64,000 nt of DNA from Malania oleifera (taxonomy: Eukaryota; Streptophyta; Magnoliopsida; Santalales; Ximeniaceae). Every line of letters begins with the position of its first letter. Position 1 is the stretch's first letter. The position numbers and the translations under genes were made by a program. The notes beneath the pieces are model-generated. The model had not been told where the DNA came from and did not search any database. It worked only from the letters and a program-made list of their open reading frames with translations. The DNA lies in NCBI RefSeq assembly GCF_029873635.1, contig NC_080422.1, positions 15,159,936 through 15,223,935 of the forward strand, in the 5' to 3' direction. Positions 32,001 through 45,343 of the stretch are shown here, piece by piece.

Positions 32001-32449
32001 AACCGCAATATCTTATAAGAATTCATTCAAAAAGATCAAACATGATGGAAACAAATCTTCCAGAGTCCAAAGATTCTCAGACCATTGATAACAAGAACCC
32101 GTAAATGAAATGTAAGGCTGAGGCTAATCCTTCCAACATAAAATAGCAACGCCGTTTCAAAGTATAAATTTAGGCCTCAGTCCTCACCAGAGTAGGGAAT
32201 TACAGAGTCTTTTCAAAGTTATCCTATTAACCCTTTTAAAAACAGGATTCCAGAGTGACACGCCCCTACCTAACAGAATTTGCACGCCGCCGACCAGAAA
32301 ATGGCTTCATATATTCAAACGAAGTTCCTAGCATAGCCCTCCTCACTGCCAGCCTTGAAGATATAGAATTCCAGGCACAAACCAATACAAATGGAACCAA
32401 ACGTAAGCCTGCGAAGGTCATGAAAATACAAACAACTCTACTTAATAAT
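32000..32449 (-). other. Probable 3' UTR of the HSP70-15-like gene
   Basis: Continuous with the last coding exon, without stop-free structure or domain. On the minus strand it holds TGAATGAATTC (about 32030), a weak polyadenylation-like context. Open frames on either strand here are short and overlap the coding exon. Confidence 0.5.
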
Positions 32450-35400
32450 TTATGCAGCACTTGTAGTCTCGGACTTCTCAGTCTCCATTGGCTCTGCAGC
32501 AGCTGGAGGTACCTCTGTACTGCCATCCTCCGTGCTGGGGTTGGGGCTGCTAGTTGAGTTGTCAGCATTTGGAGGAGATTCCCCAGCTTCTTGTGGTGTC
32601 TCATTTCCCTGAGCAGCAGGTGGCGGTGGAGTTTCAGGCGGAGCTGGCTTGGCAGGTTTTGGCTTAGTCATTATTGGCCTGCAAAACCTGTTGAAGCAAA
32701 TTCTCTTAATTCAGTATCATGACTTGGAAGAAATGCAACATATTAATGTAAATGGGAATAAAACATATCACATTCCTATGACATAATTTTTTGCCCTTTC
32801 ATATGTTACCTACCACCACCTGGATTTCTTACTTTCACGTAAAGTGGTCTAATCAAACATGGCAGGTGTGTATAATTCTCATCCAGACTATGAAATTTAG
32901 CGCACGGGACAATCAAAAGATTAAACACAAATTATCAAAACAAAATTCAAACATGGAATTTGTTTTTTGCCATCATTTTAATGATTTAGTAAACCTGCAA
33001 TACATAAAATTACATGCAAGTGATACCTGTCAAGGGCTTCTGCCTTCCTTCTAACATCAGCTGACAAAAGAATGGGAGTAGCATATTTGGGAAGCGAATC
33101 CTGATGCTGTTTTTTATCTCTTATCCAGACCTCGGCTTCCACACATTCGGTCAGCACCTACATGACAATGGGCAGCACAGATGCTTATTTTCATTTTAAT
33201 GTTATTGTTCATGTGCATGCACATTCTTGAAAAACAATCCACAGCATTACCTTCTGCTTTTCAGCCATATCAATGTGATCAAATTTAGGATCATTTGACA
33301 TTGCTGCCTCTCTGTAACTATTAATACAATATCCAAGTTGATCAAGCACCGCACCCCGCTCTGAGTGCTCCTTGTATCTCTCCTCAATTGGGTCACCTTG
33401 CTGTGAATTTCTAATCACATCAGGCAACCATGATCTCAAGTTTCAACATCCATTCAAGGAAAAAAAAAACAGAAAAGAGCCTACCTTTTTTAGCTCCTCA
33501 AGCTTCGCAATATAAACACCTTTGGTCTCATCTTCACCATCTTCATACAGCCAATCTTCCACCTCCTGAAGTTTGGAAGCAAAACCTTCCCTCTCCGAAG
33601 GGGTAACAAAATCTTGATATTTGTCATGAAGCTGAAGGAGATAAAAAGAAGTATGAGCATAGGCATTACAAGCTTAAGAACAAAAAATTATTATATGCAA
33701 CTAAAAAACTAGGCAATCTACCTTGTTTCTCATGTCATAAACATAAGCCTCCACAGCATTTTTCTTGTCTTTTGTTTCTTCCATAACTCGATCTTGCAAA
33801 GCCATTTCAAACTCCTTCTCTACTGCTTTCTGCACATCTGCAGGTGCCATTCCACCATATACCAATTCTGTGACAGGGATGTTGGTTTTCTTGATCTTCT
33901 TCTTTGGTACTTCAACCTGCATACCATACCAAATCATTTAACAGCCTCGAAATGAAAGAAGCACAGGTTCAGAAAATGCAATTGTTGCAATTTTACCAGA
34001 ACAACTATTTTTATTTTGCAATGAACTCAACCGACAGAATGGGGATCCCAGTCCCCAAATCGTTAGGTTGTCGGTGGGCTGCTTGAGCAAACACCACTGA
34101 CCAGATCAAGTCATCACATGCTGCCCAGGAGACAGCTTCCTCAACAGCCTTTCCATGGCATCAAACAGACACGGACAGATGCTAGTGGCCAATGTAACTA
34201 TCACACACAAATGCAGTATACATCCAAAACAAAAAATTCCACGACAAAACCAAAATATGGTAAGCAGGGTGGGCAAGAGGGCAAGTACAATACACAACAA
34301 TCACTGGAGCCCACAAACCCAATGAAGCAGCCATGCATGATTGAAGGTGTTTAGTCTACAAAAAGATACTGGAAAACCAATTTGCCAATAACCGGTAAGA
34401 TACCAACCCTTAAATGAGCATCCAAGCATGTCCAAATTATCACCTCTCATGCTGTAGTGCCATCCAAGTATGATTAAGACCATTCAACTGTTAACCAGAG
34501 TTGTAATTTGTATGATATCCCAAGAGTACATGTAACTTCAATGCCATTTTGACAGATGCTTGTTGCAAGCAGGGGGGTTGGAAAATCATCCAATGCTAGC
34601 ATCCCATGAATTCCATCCAATCCATAGGGGGTGCATACTTTGGCCTGGCCTATTTTGTATCTTGGTCTTCCTCAAGGTGGTAGGGTGGGGGATACTTTGT
34701 CAGATGTTTCCTGAGATCCAGTGATTGAGAGGATTGGGAAATATTTTTTTAGGGGTGGAATAAGGCTCATCTTTTCATTGTGGGGCAGATCACTCATTAT
34801 GCAGCCTACTCCAATTTTATCTCTTTTTAAAGTCCTCACTCCATACAAAGGTGGTTAGAAATTTGGATAAACTCTAGAGATTTCTCATGGTCTGGGTTTA
34901 GGTAGGATAAGAAGGATCACCTTGTTCATTGAGAAGGGGTTAGGAAACCTAAATCAGCAGGGGGGGACTGGAGCTGGGAAATGCAGTTTCTAAGAACATC
35001 TTTTTGATAGGTAAGTTGTTATGGATGTTCTCCGTAGTCTTAACTCCTTATGGAATCAGGCTGTTAAGAGCAAGTATGGAATTGGGTGGATACCATGGGG
35101 AATGGCAAATTACCCATGAAAGTCCCTCAACATTAGTATCTCAAGTAGTTTGCCCTCTCTTACCTCTCATTCATCCTAAAGTGAGTAATGGTGCTCAAGT
35201 CCGTTTATGAGAGGATATTTGGGTGGGGGAGATTCCATAGCTTTGGTGCAGCATTTGTTCAGACTTCCTTCCATTCATAATGCACTAATTTCAACTTCCT
35301 TTTTTCCTAAAAGGGAATCTATTTCTTGGGATTTCCACTTCCTTAGGAACCTCAACAAAAGAAAGCTTGTTCAGTCACTTGCTTACAAGGCTTTGGATTT

Positions 35401-38400
35401 GTATATTCTGCTGGGAGTTGGGGTTGCTAGGATTTGGATTGGGGAATCTTCAGTGTCCTTCTCTTTGAAGTCCTTTTTCACTAATCTCACAAACCCCCCA
35501 AATCCTAGCCCTTTCCATTTGGATAGTGCTGCGTACAAAACAATAGTCCTTTTCAAAATCCACACTTTCACAAGGACTCTGGTTCTCAACAGGATTAATG
35601 CAAATGACTAGCTTCAGACTAGGAGACCCCATAAGGCTCTCACACCTGACGTGCGAGTAATGTGTAGTGACGAGAATGAGAGCAGGAGACTAATGGCTAT
35701 AGTTTCCTTCAGTGTTGGGTGGCAAGATATTTATGAAACAATTTGTTTTCTTCTTGTGGTGAGGTTTGGGTGGCTCCGAGAATCTTCACATTTTTTAGGG
35801 GTGAATCGGGGTCTTAGAAAAGATAGGAGTGAGATTTTTTGGAATTGTGCAATATCTGCTACTCTGGATACTTTGGCTTGATAGGAATGCTAGATTCTTT
35901 TAACATCTCTGAGCTTGCTCTGGTACAGTTATTTTCCTGCTTCCTTTTGGGCTCAATTTTTTGGGGTTCTGAGGGTCTTTGCCAATCCAAATTCACAGGG
36001 TTGGAAGGCAGCTTCAATGTAATTTTTTTCACTTTTTTTTGGAGAATGCTTTACCCTCCTCACACTGTAATTTTCCATTATTCTTTTCTTAATGAACCTT
36101 TTTTCAGATAACACTCAATGAAACTAGTTTTGTTATCTAAAAAATATATCCAAATCTAGCATTAAGACATTTTCTAAATTCCCTGGGGAGTAATCGGTTC
36201 TCATCAGTCCAGTTTGACCCTAAACCAACAACCGAACGGAGATTATCAGTTCTAATACTTTCCAAACCAATAACTGCGGTTCAGTGATAAACAGTTAACC
36301 CAGTTTAGTGGTTTGGTTCTTTTTTGCAGCAGGTTAGTATAATTTTTTGAAACCAAATAATATATAAATATGCACATACACAATTAGGGCTAGATGGGAA
36401 ATTCTAACTTTCCCTTAGAACTCAGGTCCACAGCCCAGCTGAAAAGAACATTTCCTTTCATTGATCGAAAGATGCAATAGACCTGCCCACCGCTCCTCTC
36501 TCGAACATAGCTAGCTCAAGCCCAAACCCCTGCAGATGAAAGGAAGGGATCCAAAATTTCCTTTTACAACAAGAAACATGCTCTCAATTTCCCCATTCAG
36601 TCGATGTGGGGCAAAGAGGATTGCTGCAAAGCAGAGACTCCACTGTCTTGTGAGCTGTGTTTATGAATATTGAAGATACGGAAATGGAAAAGAGAATTAA
36701 AGTATGGAACCACTTGTCCCACGTCATTTATGGAAGAGGAAATGGCCCTCATCCACATCTATAACTAGTTAAATACTCTTTCAAATTTTAAAAATAGTTG
36801 AATGAGGTTAACTATATTAATAATACTAATGCAAAAAAAAAAACTATTTTAGTAAATAATGTTCAGAACTAACAGAAAAAATTAAGTATTATTATAATAA
36901 TATAGAACATAATATTTGAATCTGAGTAATACATTTACATTTCGGTTTTTTTGATTTGGTTTACTAGTAGAACCAAAACTGAAACCGAAAATTGATTTTC
37001 TAATATTAACAAACCGAAACCATAAACCGTAGCCAAAAGACTGAACCAAAATGTCAAGAGATTCGGTTTCAGCCTAGTTTCCAGCTTTCAGGTAATTTTT
37101 GTACACCCCTACTTGGAAGTGAGAAGAACATTTCTAGCATCACTTGCACTAACATAGCCACTATTTCAGTGTTTTAAAATACATTCCTGAGGGCTTGATG
37201 GGTTTTAGGCATAAAACGCTCTAAGGCGTAACTTAAAAGGCGACACTCCTTAAATGTGTACGCTTGAGGGGCTGATGCGTACGCCTCAGGCCAAAAGGCA
37301 CAATTTTTACTCCTCATATGGGAATGCGTACGCCTTTTGGAAGTAGACATAATAATATTTAAAATATTACAAAAAACAAAAACAAAATAAGAAGATCAAT
37401 TATGGCTTGACGAGCACCAACCCCCTCTCAACGACGAAAGGTCTTGCACAAAGGTCCTTTTTCTTCCAAATTTTTGTCTCTCTTCAACGAGTCCCTCCAG
37501 CTTCTCATGTCCCTCTGACAACCCCTTCCAACCTCTTGTCTCTCTCCGACGATCCCTTCCAACCTCTCGCCTCTCTTTGGCAACCCCTACAGCCTCTCGT
37601 GGCCTCATCTTTCTTTAGCAACCTCCTCTAGTGTGCCTATCTCACAGAGCTGCTTCGAGGTCTCTTCTCTGACTGGGGTCTCTTCTCCAACTGAATTGAC
37701 TCTCTCTCTCCCTCTCCAGTCTTGCTCGTCTCAGGAAACTCTCTGCCAGTGTCTCAAATCTATCTCATTCTCAAGTCTCAACTAAACTCTAAAAGTTAAG
37801 GTGAGTTGCACTTGCAGCCGCTTTTAAATTGTTTTAAGTTTTCACTTTCAATTTTCATATATGATATATGAATTATGAATTATGAAAAATTGGAAAATTT
37901 TGAAAATGAACTCAATTAATGAACTAATGAAGCCCAGCTGATTTAAGAGCTGCTATTCCAATTTTCAATTTACACATTCCAATTTTCAGTTACTGCTGTT
38001 TGAGCCTGTTTCAATTTTTCACTTTTCAATTTTTAATTTTCATTAGCTATCCCCCAGTTTTCCTTGCTATTTGTTTTAGTTTTTTACTTTTTCCCAAATT
38101 GTCCACAACAAAATATTGAAGAGCTGCTGTTTCTCTGCTGCTCTTTTTTCCGCATTTCCTGCAAAGAGCTCTCAATTCTGAAAAAAAATAATTAGTTAAT
38201 TAATTAATTTCCTGTTGCAGCTGCTGATTGTTCCTATTCAATAAACAAAAACATGTCCGAACGTGAATCAAAGGGGCAGAAAAAAGATTTTGTTTGGAAA
38301 TACATAAAAGAATTTGATGGATAAAGATATTTTAGATGCAAATGTTGTGATCAAACTTGCAGTGGGACTGGCAAAATGTAAAAATCATTTGGCTCGTACA

Positions 38401-41400
38401 AGGGAGGGAATGAAACCTTGCCCAAAAGCTCTTCAAAATGTGAGAGATGAGTGCAAGATTGGTCTGGAAAAATTCCAAGAAGAGAAGTGTACGAGAAATG
38501 ATCTTCTTGAAGAGATTGGAATGGGTACAGGAGGCAGCATTGAGAGTGTTTCTTCTCCATCAGTTGGAGATCTTGAGCAAATAAAAAGTGGGAGTGGCTT
38601 TAATCCTAGCGCTAGAGGCCCAACGGATAAGTACGCATCTTCACTGACCAAACAAGCCACACTAAACTCAACTCAAAATGGAAGAAAGAAGAGAGAAACG
38701 AAGTGTGTAGGAAAATTGGAAGTTGTGTGTCCAACAATGCTTTACCATTTACTTTTATGGATGAAGTATATTTGCATGTTATGGTGGATGATATTGCTAA
38801 TTACGAGCCAGGTTTCAAGCCTCCAAGAGATCGAGACATGAATCCTTAAAAGATGAAGTGAAAGACATAGATGGCATGTTGGAAGAGAACAAAAAATCTA
38901 GGAAGGAATATGGATGTTCTATCATGGTTGATGCATCATGCATGGACTGATGGGTGTTCAAGGGTCCTGATTAATTTCTTTGTAAAATCCATTGATGCTT
39001 CTAATTCTATAAAAAAAAAAAAAAATGGTGACATGATGCTCAAGTATATGGATGCAGTGATTGAGAAAGTTGGTGAGGAGAATATTGTGCAAATGATGAC
39101 TGAAAATGCAAAAAACATGATAAATGGTGGAAAGAAGCTCATGGAGAAGAGGGAGAAGCAAAGTTGGACTCCATGTGCTACACATTGTTTGGATCTCATG
39201 TTGGAGGATATTGCAAAATTGAAGATCCATGCAACCACAATCCTAAAGGCTAAGCAAGTTGTGAAATTTATTTATAATCATTCCTATGTACTTGCAATGA
39301 TGAGGAAGCATTTCACCAGCAACAAAGAATCCAGCCCGCAGTGAAGCATTTTTTTACTGCATTTTTGACACTTCAAAGCCTTTAGGAACAAAAGCGGGGC
39401 CTTCAATCTATGTTCTCTTCAGAGATGTGGTGCACTTCTACATATGCAAAAATGCATGAAGGTACAAGGACTCGCTCAATTATTTTACTTGACCAACATT
39501 TTTGGTCTCACATGGCTTATGTCATCAAGAGTGTTGTCCCTCTTGTGTGTGTTCTAAGGGAAGTTCATTATGAGGAAAGACCAGCCATGGGATGTATCTA
39601 GAGTTGATGAATTCGGCAAAGAAAAAACTTGCTGCATTTTTTTCTAGAAATGCCAAGAAGTATGAACCCATTTGGAGAAAAATATATGATAGATGGACTC
39701 CACAACTTCATCACCCTTTACATGCTACGAGATATATCTAAATCCCTAATTGCATTATAAGGAGAATTTCTCTAACTATGAAGAAGTGAATAAAGGATTA
39801 TTTGAATGCATGGATTCAATGTTGAGATATGAGGAGAGGCTAGCTGCAGACATCAATTGGAGTTGTTTAATAATGCACGAGGGGAATTTGGGACTCAAGT
39901 GGCTATTGATTCTAGAATGTTGAGAAGCCTAGGTAAAAATAATGTTTCAATAAAAATTAGTTAATTAGTAATAGTATTCTATCCTTGTTTCTTCTTTTAA
40001 CTTGGAAATATGTGTTTCTTCTTTTAACTTTGAAGTATGTGTTTCTTCTTTTGTAGCTGATTGGTGAAAGCATTTTGGGTCAAAAAACCCAGAATTGACA
40101 AAGTTAGCTATTCGTGTTCTTAGCCTGACTGCAATACTAGTGGATGTGAGGGGAATTGGAGCACATTTGAGCACGTTCTTAGTTCTTACAAATGCCATGT
40201 TATTCTCATTTCACTCAAATATGAAAATATATTCTAATGTCTAAAAATTTAAATGGCTCAAACTCAATTGTAGATTCATACGAAAAATAGGAATAGATTA
40301 GAGCACAAGAGAATGAATTATCTACTTTATGTTAAGTACAACACCAAACTAAAGGAGAGAGCTCTAAGAAGACAAAATTATGATCCAATATTGGCGGAGA
40401 AAGCAAATTCAGATGATGAGTGGATCACCGAGAAGGAAGAACCTTTCCTTACAAAAGATACTTCTTGGTTTGATGATGAAAATCTCTTCGAAGTATATGC
40501 TATTATAGCTTTGCCAGAGGTAGCTTTTGAAGGAGATAATGCTCAAGCAACAAAAGCTTGTGGTAGCTCACATTCCATAATTCTTAGCAAAAGGAAGACT
40601 AGTGATTATTGTGAGAACTTAAGTATGTACATATCAATAGTCATTATAGAATTTACTAAATTATCATTTTATAATTCTACATTTCTCTTAAGTCCTAACC
40701 TACAGCTTTATTGAATATCTAGGCACTCGAGACAAAAGCAAGAGGCCAAAATTCGTCACAATTGAGAAAGGCGATGATGTTGAAGTGAGAGGGGGAATTT
40801 ATAAGTAGAAGAACCCCTACTATAGATGAGTTTGCTGAAGACGAGGACTTCCATGAAGACCTTGATAGTTCCCTTTGAACTTTGTTAATTTAGATTTAGA
40901 ATCTTGGATGATGATTTAAGAGTTTAAACTTTAAAGCATGAAAATGGTGTCCATTTTGTGATATTATGGCTCATGCTTATCTTTTAACATGCATTTTTTG
41001 AGTTTGTTAGCTCAAGTTGGCCTATATGACACTTAAGAATTATGTTTTTATTTTTTTCTCCATTATTCTAAAATTTTTATCATTTTATACCATATATAAA
41101 TTTATTTTATTTATTAATTATTTAAAAAAAAATACAATCCCAAAAGGCTTACACCTTGAGGCTTATGCCTCGCCTTACGCCTTCGCCTATTAAAACGTTA
41201 CTATTTCATCTGAAAACAATTTCTCAAAAGTGCATTCCCATGACATCCCATTCCTAAATTTGTCCTGGAATAAAATCCAATGGTAAAACTCTCATATTCC
41301 CTGGGAATGGAAAATTGGCTAATCGTTGGAATCCCTTTCCCATCCTTTGGGCAAGTTCCATTATGGAATCCCATTCCCATTGACATTCTACTTTAGGACT

Positions 41401-44400
41401 AAATTGCCCCAGTATTTTGGCCAATCCAAAATTAATGTCCCCCATATTACTAAAATTAATTATTAAAAATAATTATATTTATAATAATAAATATTATACT
41501 TATAATAATAAATTATTAATATAATTATATAAATGATTAAAAATGAAAGTAATACTATTATATATAATACTACAGCATAATAATTTTGGGATCATTCCCA
41601 TAATCTCAGTTAATTGGATTATTATGCATTGCACTCTTAAATTTATGATGGTTGAAATTTTAAGGCATGAATTAAGTTTGGGAAATACTCTCAGTAGAAT
41701 TTTTCTGAAAATATAATTTCTCATCATATATTATTCATACACAAGTCAAAGGTATGATGGACATAATATGTACATTCATAGGAATCTTACAACATAAAAT
41801 GAGCAAAAATATTCCCATGAGCAAGGCAGAGCCCATTCCAAGGAATGCCATCCATGGGAGCGTTTTTCATCTATGTACCATGCACCACCTAACTTGTATG
41901 ATACCATCCAGGTTCATGATCAGTCAAGCGTCCAAATCAGAACCAGTAAAACTAAGTGGAGGAAAGCCCATAAAGTCTAATAGTCATTGTCACTCCAAAA
42001 TGCCAAATTTAAAGTTGGGGGGGCGGGGGAGGGTGGGTTGGTTTAAGAGGCACCAATCTGACAGAAAGATTGAGAATCATAAGCATACAAAAGCTTTTCT
42101 CCAGCTTGCTGACAAAAATAATAAACTCCAAGGCTGAAATAATGCTGAAAATAGTTTCCCCCTTCTTTAGGGGTGCGGAGCCATTAAAGCTCAATTAAGT
42201 TTGATGCTCTTGTGGACAATAGAATTTTTGGACTGTTATAGTAGAAAAAAGATTTAATCCCTATTAATAAATGCATGGTATAGCGATCATATAAAGGAGT
42301 TGAATGTGATTGAGGGAATCAGAGATGTTGCAAACAATAATTTATGGTTAATTCACCAAAACTTCCGCAGGTATGACTTGCAAGGGAATATGTTATTGGG
42401 GTCCAAATTATCAATCTACCCAACAAGATATAATATGTAGAGAAAAAATTCAGACATCTAGTATACATGAAAAAGACAGGATAAACCAATTAATTATACC
42501 TACTACAGTAATATCACTGCATAAACCATTTATGAATATAGAAAATGGGTGTAGGGGCTGGAAAAGAGTGATTTTAAAGGACTTGTACAATTGGAAAAGG
42601 GAATAAATATAAAATACAATTAGTGAATATTTACTAACCTTTGTGTCTGTTTCCATCTGCAGAGTCTTTTCACCTGATTCTGGAACACCATTTTCAACTC
42701 CAGGAGCATCAGCAGTACCCTTAGCATCTTGCATATTTACATCAGTTTCACTGGTACCGGAAGGAGGGGGAACAGCACCTGATGCTTCATCAGTCTCCAT
42801 CTTAGTAGCTTCTTTTGCAGGCTCTTTAACAACTGGAATTTCAATTTCTTCTTCTTCCAATAGCTAAATAAATATAAAAAGTAAGACAGAAAAATTAATG
42901 AAAACTCTAACCAGTCACATTAAATAGCAGCATGTCTGCAATACTTACAGTTGCTGACTCCACAGACACGATCCCATGAATATTTAGGCGAACTTTCACC
43001 TTCACTTTGGCCCGTTCACTTTTTGTAGATTGAAAAGGACCAATCTGCACAAGAATATCCACACAAGAGTAATGTTAGCACTGAAATGATTTCCAAATCA
43101 AAGAAAATCTTAGATTTGTACTCAAAAGGAAATAAGTCTTAAAGATTATTAGGAGACTACTAACTGCATATGTGCTGATCTTTGCTGGCACATGAACATC
43201 ACTAACATCTGCATAATGTACATCAATACTGAACGTGCCTGATCTGTAGAAAGTCAGAGCCTTGACACTAGGTACTGGGTTTCCCTTAGGGAACACTATT
43301 GTGCTTTGCTGATTTTCTGCACCTCCATTCTGAGAGTCTGGAGCAGAGCCTTTCCATGATAAAGCAATTGGAAAGGGGAAACAATCATGGGCCTTCATGG
43401 AACGACAAAAAAAAAAAAAGGGCTCAGTGATATAAGAAATGTAACACTGAACTATGGCAAGATACAACCATACCAGAAGCACATGCACTTCCCAAAAATC
43501 AAAACAAATATTCTGCTGACAGGAATATAGGAATGAAGGACTTCCTCTGTTATTCTGATTCCCCTTTCAGAACGCATTAGAGCCACACAAATCACTCAAT
43601 TGAAGATAACACATTCCAAAAATAAAAGATAGATGATTGTATTTAATAAGGCAAGGGAAATCAAAATTTCTACCTATGACCCAAAAAGAGTACAGAAATA
43701 TCAAAAGTTCAGTGACTAGCAACTCCATTCTTTGAAAAAACCTAATCCACAATGGCATACAAGGTTTGAAGATCTATACTCAAGATATTCCTGCTCGGTG
43801 ACGCATCATTCCAGGAGAGATACAAGGTCAGATTTTTTTTAAGCATAGACAGTTGCAGCCTCATATATTTCACTACAGAATTTACTAAATCTTGAGAATG
43901 CAACTAGTTGAGCTACAATGGTACAATTGTACAGTATGAACTGATAAGCGCTAATAATTGAACTAGACAACAATTCATCGTGATAGAAAGAAAATTACAT
44001 TCCTCCAACAAAAAATAAAGCAAACTCATGGAAGATTCAAACCAGAGATGCACAAAACATCCAACCATGCCAAAACTCACAAGTACATCTACCCCAAATA
44101 TTTTTTATCCAAGCAAGAAGAAGCTACATTAGGTGAAACCTGAAACAGAAGGAACTCGGGGAGGAAATTCTACCTGGAATTCTCGTACTTTGAATGTAGG
44201 ACTAAGAATAGCACACTGCAGTGCACAACCTTTGGCAACACATTCACTGGCATTCATTGTACGCCTCGGTTCCTTGCCAAAGAAATCTGTCAATATCCTG
44301 ATGACTGCAGGAACACGAGACCCAGAGCCAACAACCTCCACTGCATGGATATTCTCTCGTGTAAGGCCAGCATCATATAGAGCTTTCTCCAAAGGTTTCT

Positions 44401-45343
44401 TCACTCGCTCCAATATTGGGACACTAATTTTCTCAAACTCATCCCTCTTGATAAAACCCCTAACATCCTTCTCATCCATCAAACATTCTATGTTCAAGGG
44501 AGCTTCTGGATTAGCACTAAGAACCTTCTTCAACTTTTCACAGGCAGCTCGAAGTCTGAGACAAGCCCTCGCATTCTGGAAAACATCAATTTTGTACTCT
44601 TCCTTAAACTTTTGTGCAAAATACTGGAATAGAACCTCATCAAAATCTCTACCACCTAGAGACCGATCAAATGAATGTGACAGTATCTTCAACTGGCCTT
44701 TCTTGAAACCAGCAACACACACTTGCATGCTAGCATGGCCAATGTCAACAAAGGCAACATTTAATTGGTCATTCTCAGGCAAATCTGTCTTATAAATCCC
44801 ATATGCCAAAGCTGTAGCTGTTGTTTCATGGAACAAGCGAAGAGGGTGTAAGCCTGCAATTGTAGCTGCATCTAAAACAGCCCTTCTTTGAAGATCAGTA
44901 AAATAAACTGGTATACCAATACAGCAGTCCACCACCGCAGCATTCAAATTCTTCTCAGCTATACCCTTCAGATCAGAAAATACCATACCCAAAAGCTGTG
45001 TTGGCGTAAAAACCCTCACTTCTCCCAAATACCGAGCATGGATCAGGGGGTACCCATCAGACCCTTCTGTAACAAGAAAGGGTAATGACTTTAGATCTTG
45101 TTGCAGCTCGGGATCAAAAAAGGGGCGGCCAACTAACCGCTTTATTTGTGAAACTGAATTCTTTGGATTCATCATGGTTGAAGCAGCTCCAGCTGTCCCA
45201 ATGAACCGCTGCTTATCTCCAAAACATACAACTGCTGGAGTTTCCCGCTTTGATTCATCATTCAGCACAACATCGATCCCCCTTTGCCTTGCCACGGCAA
45301 CAATACAGCTCTCATTGCCAAAATCAAAACCCACAACGCTCAT
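32450..45343 (-). CDS. HSP70-15: HSP110-type chaperone (heat shock 70 kDa protein 14/15-like)
   Basis: Cytosolic/nuclear HSP110 family member: a nucleotide-exchange factor and holdase for HSP70. Nine coding exons: 45343-44174, 43392-43165, 43044-42949, 42863-42639, 33916-33722, 33631-33485, 33400-33251, 33157-33027 and 32687-32450. All have GT-AG borders and phases that close; total 859 residues (Arabidopsis HSP70-15 is about 831). Residues 1-390 are the ATPase domain: MSVVGFDFGNESCIVAVARQ, FVDIGHASMQVCV, RSLGGRDFDEVLF and VEVVGSGSRVPAV. Residues about 391-498 are the substrate-binding beta domain (STIVFPKGNPVPSVKALTFY). Residues about 499-573 are the acidic, Met/Asp-rich insert (ETDVNMQDAKG). 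From 574 comes the helical C-terminal part (YGGMAPADVQKAVEKEFEMA), ending in a Pro/Glu-rich tail with PMETEKSETTSAA. Motifs and exon order are complete, so it is probably functional despite an 8722-bp intron. Confidence 0.96.
34650..36112 (+). mobile_element. L1-type LINE, 3' fragment
   Basis: 5'-truncated non-LTR retrotransposon in antisense to the HSP70 gene. Broken frames show the end of RT (QGGLELGNAV..., LWNQAVKSKYGIGW), the WDFHFLRNL block, then the zinc-binding domain typical of plant L1 (RINANDMLQTRRPHKAL-like, about 35590-35660, with stops and shifts), and the 3' tail (SEGLCQSKFTGLEGSFN, 35960-36020). A 3' UTR of the kind ending in CTTAATGAACCTTTTT follows. No target duplication identified. 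Confidence 0.75.
36182..37111. mobile_element. Possible non-autonomous hAT-like MITE
   Basis: The right end reads TTTTTGTACACCCCTA, whose reverse complement TAGGGGTGTAC is a common start for plant hAT MITEs. The left end TGGGGAGTAATCGGTTCTC is a diverged counterpart. Both ends are rich in CGGTTT/AACCGAA motifs (36190-36310 and 36940-37075). No clean 8-bp duplication is seen, so limits are approximate. Confidence 0.35.
37160..41208 (+). mobile_element. hAT transposon in the HSP70 intron
   Basis: The 9-base direct repeat ACTATTTCA (37160-37168 and 41200-41208) includes the expected 8-bp target duplication. Just inside are imperfect inverted ends, AGTGTTTTAAAA on the left and, reverse-complemented, AACGTTTTAATA on the right. 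Subterminal regions are full of short GGCGTA/TACGCC-type repeats (37200-37340 and 41145-41190). The interior carries a broken hAT transposase. Confidence 0.85.
38253..40879 (+). pseudogene. hAT transposase with BED zinc finger, broken
   Basis: Starts MSERESKGQKKDFVWKYIKE with a BED-type finger (RCKCCDQTC ... HLARTREG), interrupted by a TAA at about 38323 and a shift. A Ser/Gly-rich linker follows, then a DUF659-like catalytic region (HAWTDG; WTPCATHCLDLMLEDIAKL at 39160-39220; SVVPLVCVLREV), with stops near 38840 and 39345. The C-terminal dimerisation region (40060-40160) is frameshifted at the CERNWSTF position. The tail NYDPILAEKANSDDEWITEK to about 40879 includes small introns. Not functional. 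Confidence 0.85.

Larger units (their letters stand above)
33917..42638 (-). other. Giant intron of the HSP70-15-like gene
   Basis: An 8722-bp GT-AG intron between exons ending METDTK (42639) and beginning VEVPKKKIKK (33916). It contains an L1 fragment, a probable MITE and a 4-kb hAT transposon, which together make up most of its length. Flanking stretches 33917-34640 and 41210-42638 show no coding content; 41215-41400 has repeats of GGAATGGGA-like sequence. Confidence 0.9.

Noticed and set aside
32255-32604. Open frames of 100 and 112 codons on both strands
   Set aside because: They overlap the last HSP70-15 coding exon and its 3' UTR and have no independent support.
36182-37159. Possible extra exon of the HSP70 gene in the giant intron
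   Set aside because: No frame matches the family and the exons on both sides already join in phase with no missing segment.
39965-40198. 77-codon minus-strand frame with repeated HTSKLKEET
   Set aside because: A short tandem repeat within an intron of the hAT pseudogene creates it; no support as a gene.
44133-44795. 220-codon + strand open frame
   Set aside because: Shadow of the HSP70-15 ATPase exon on the opposite strand.
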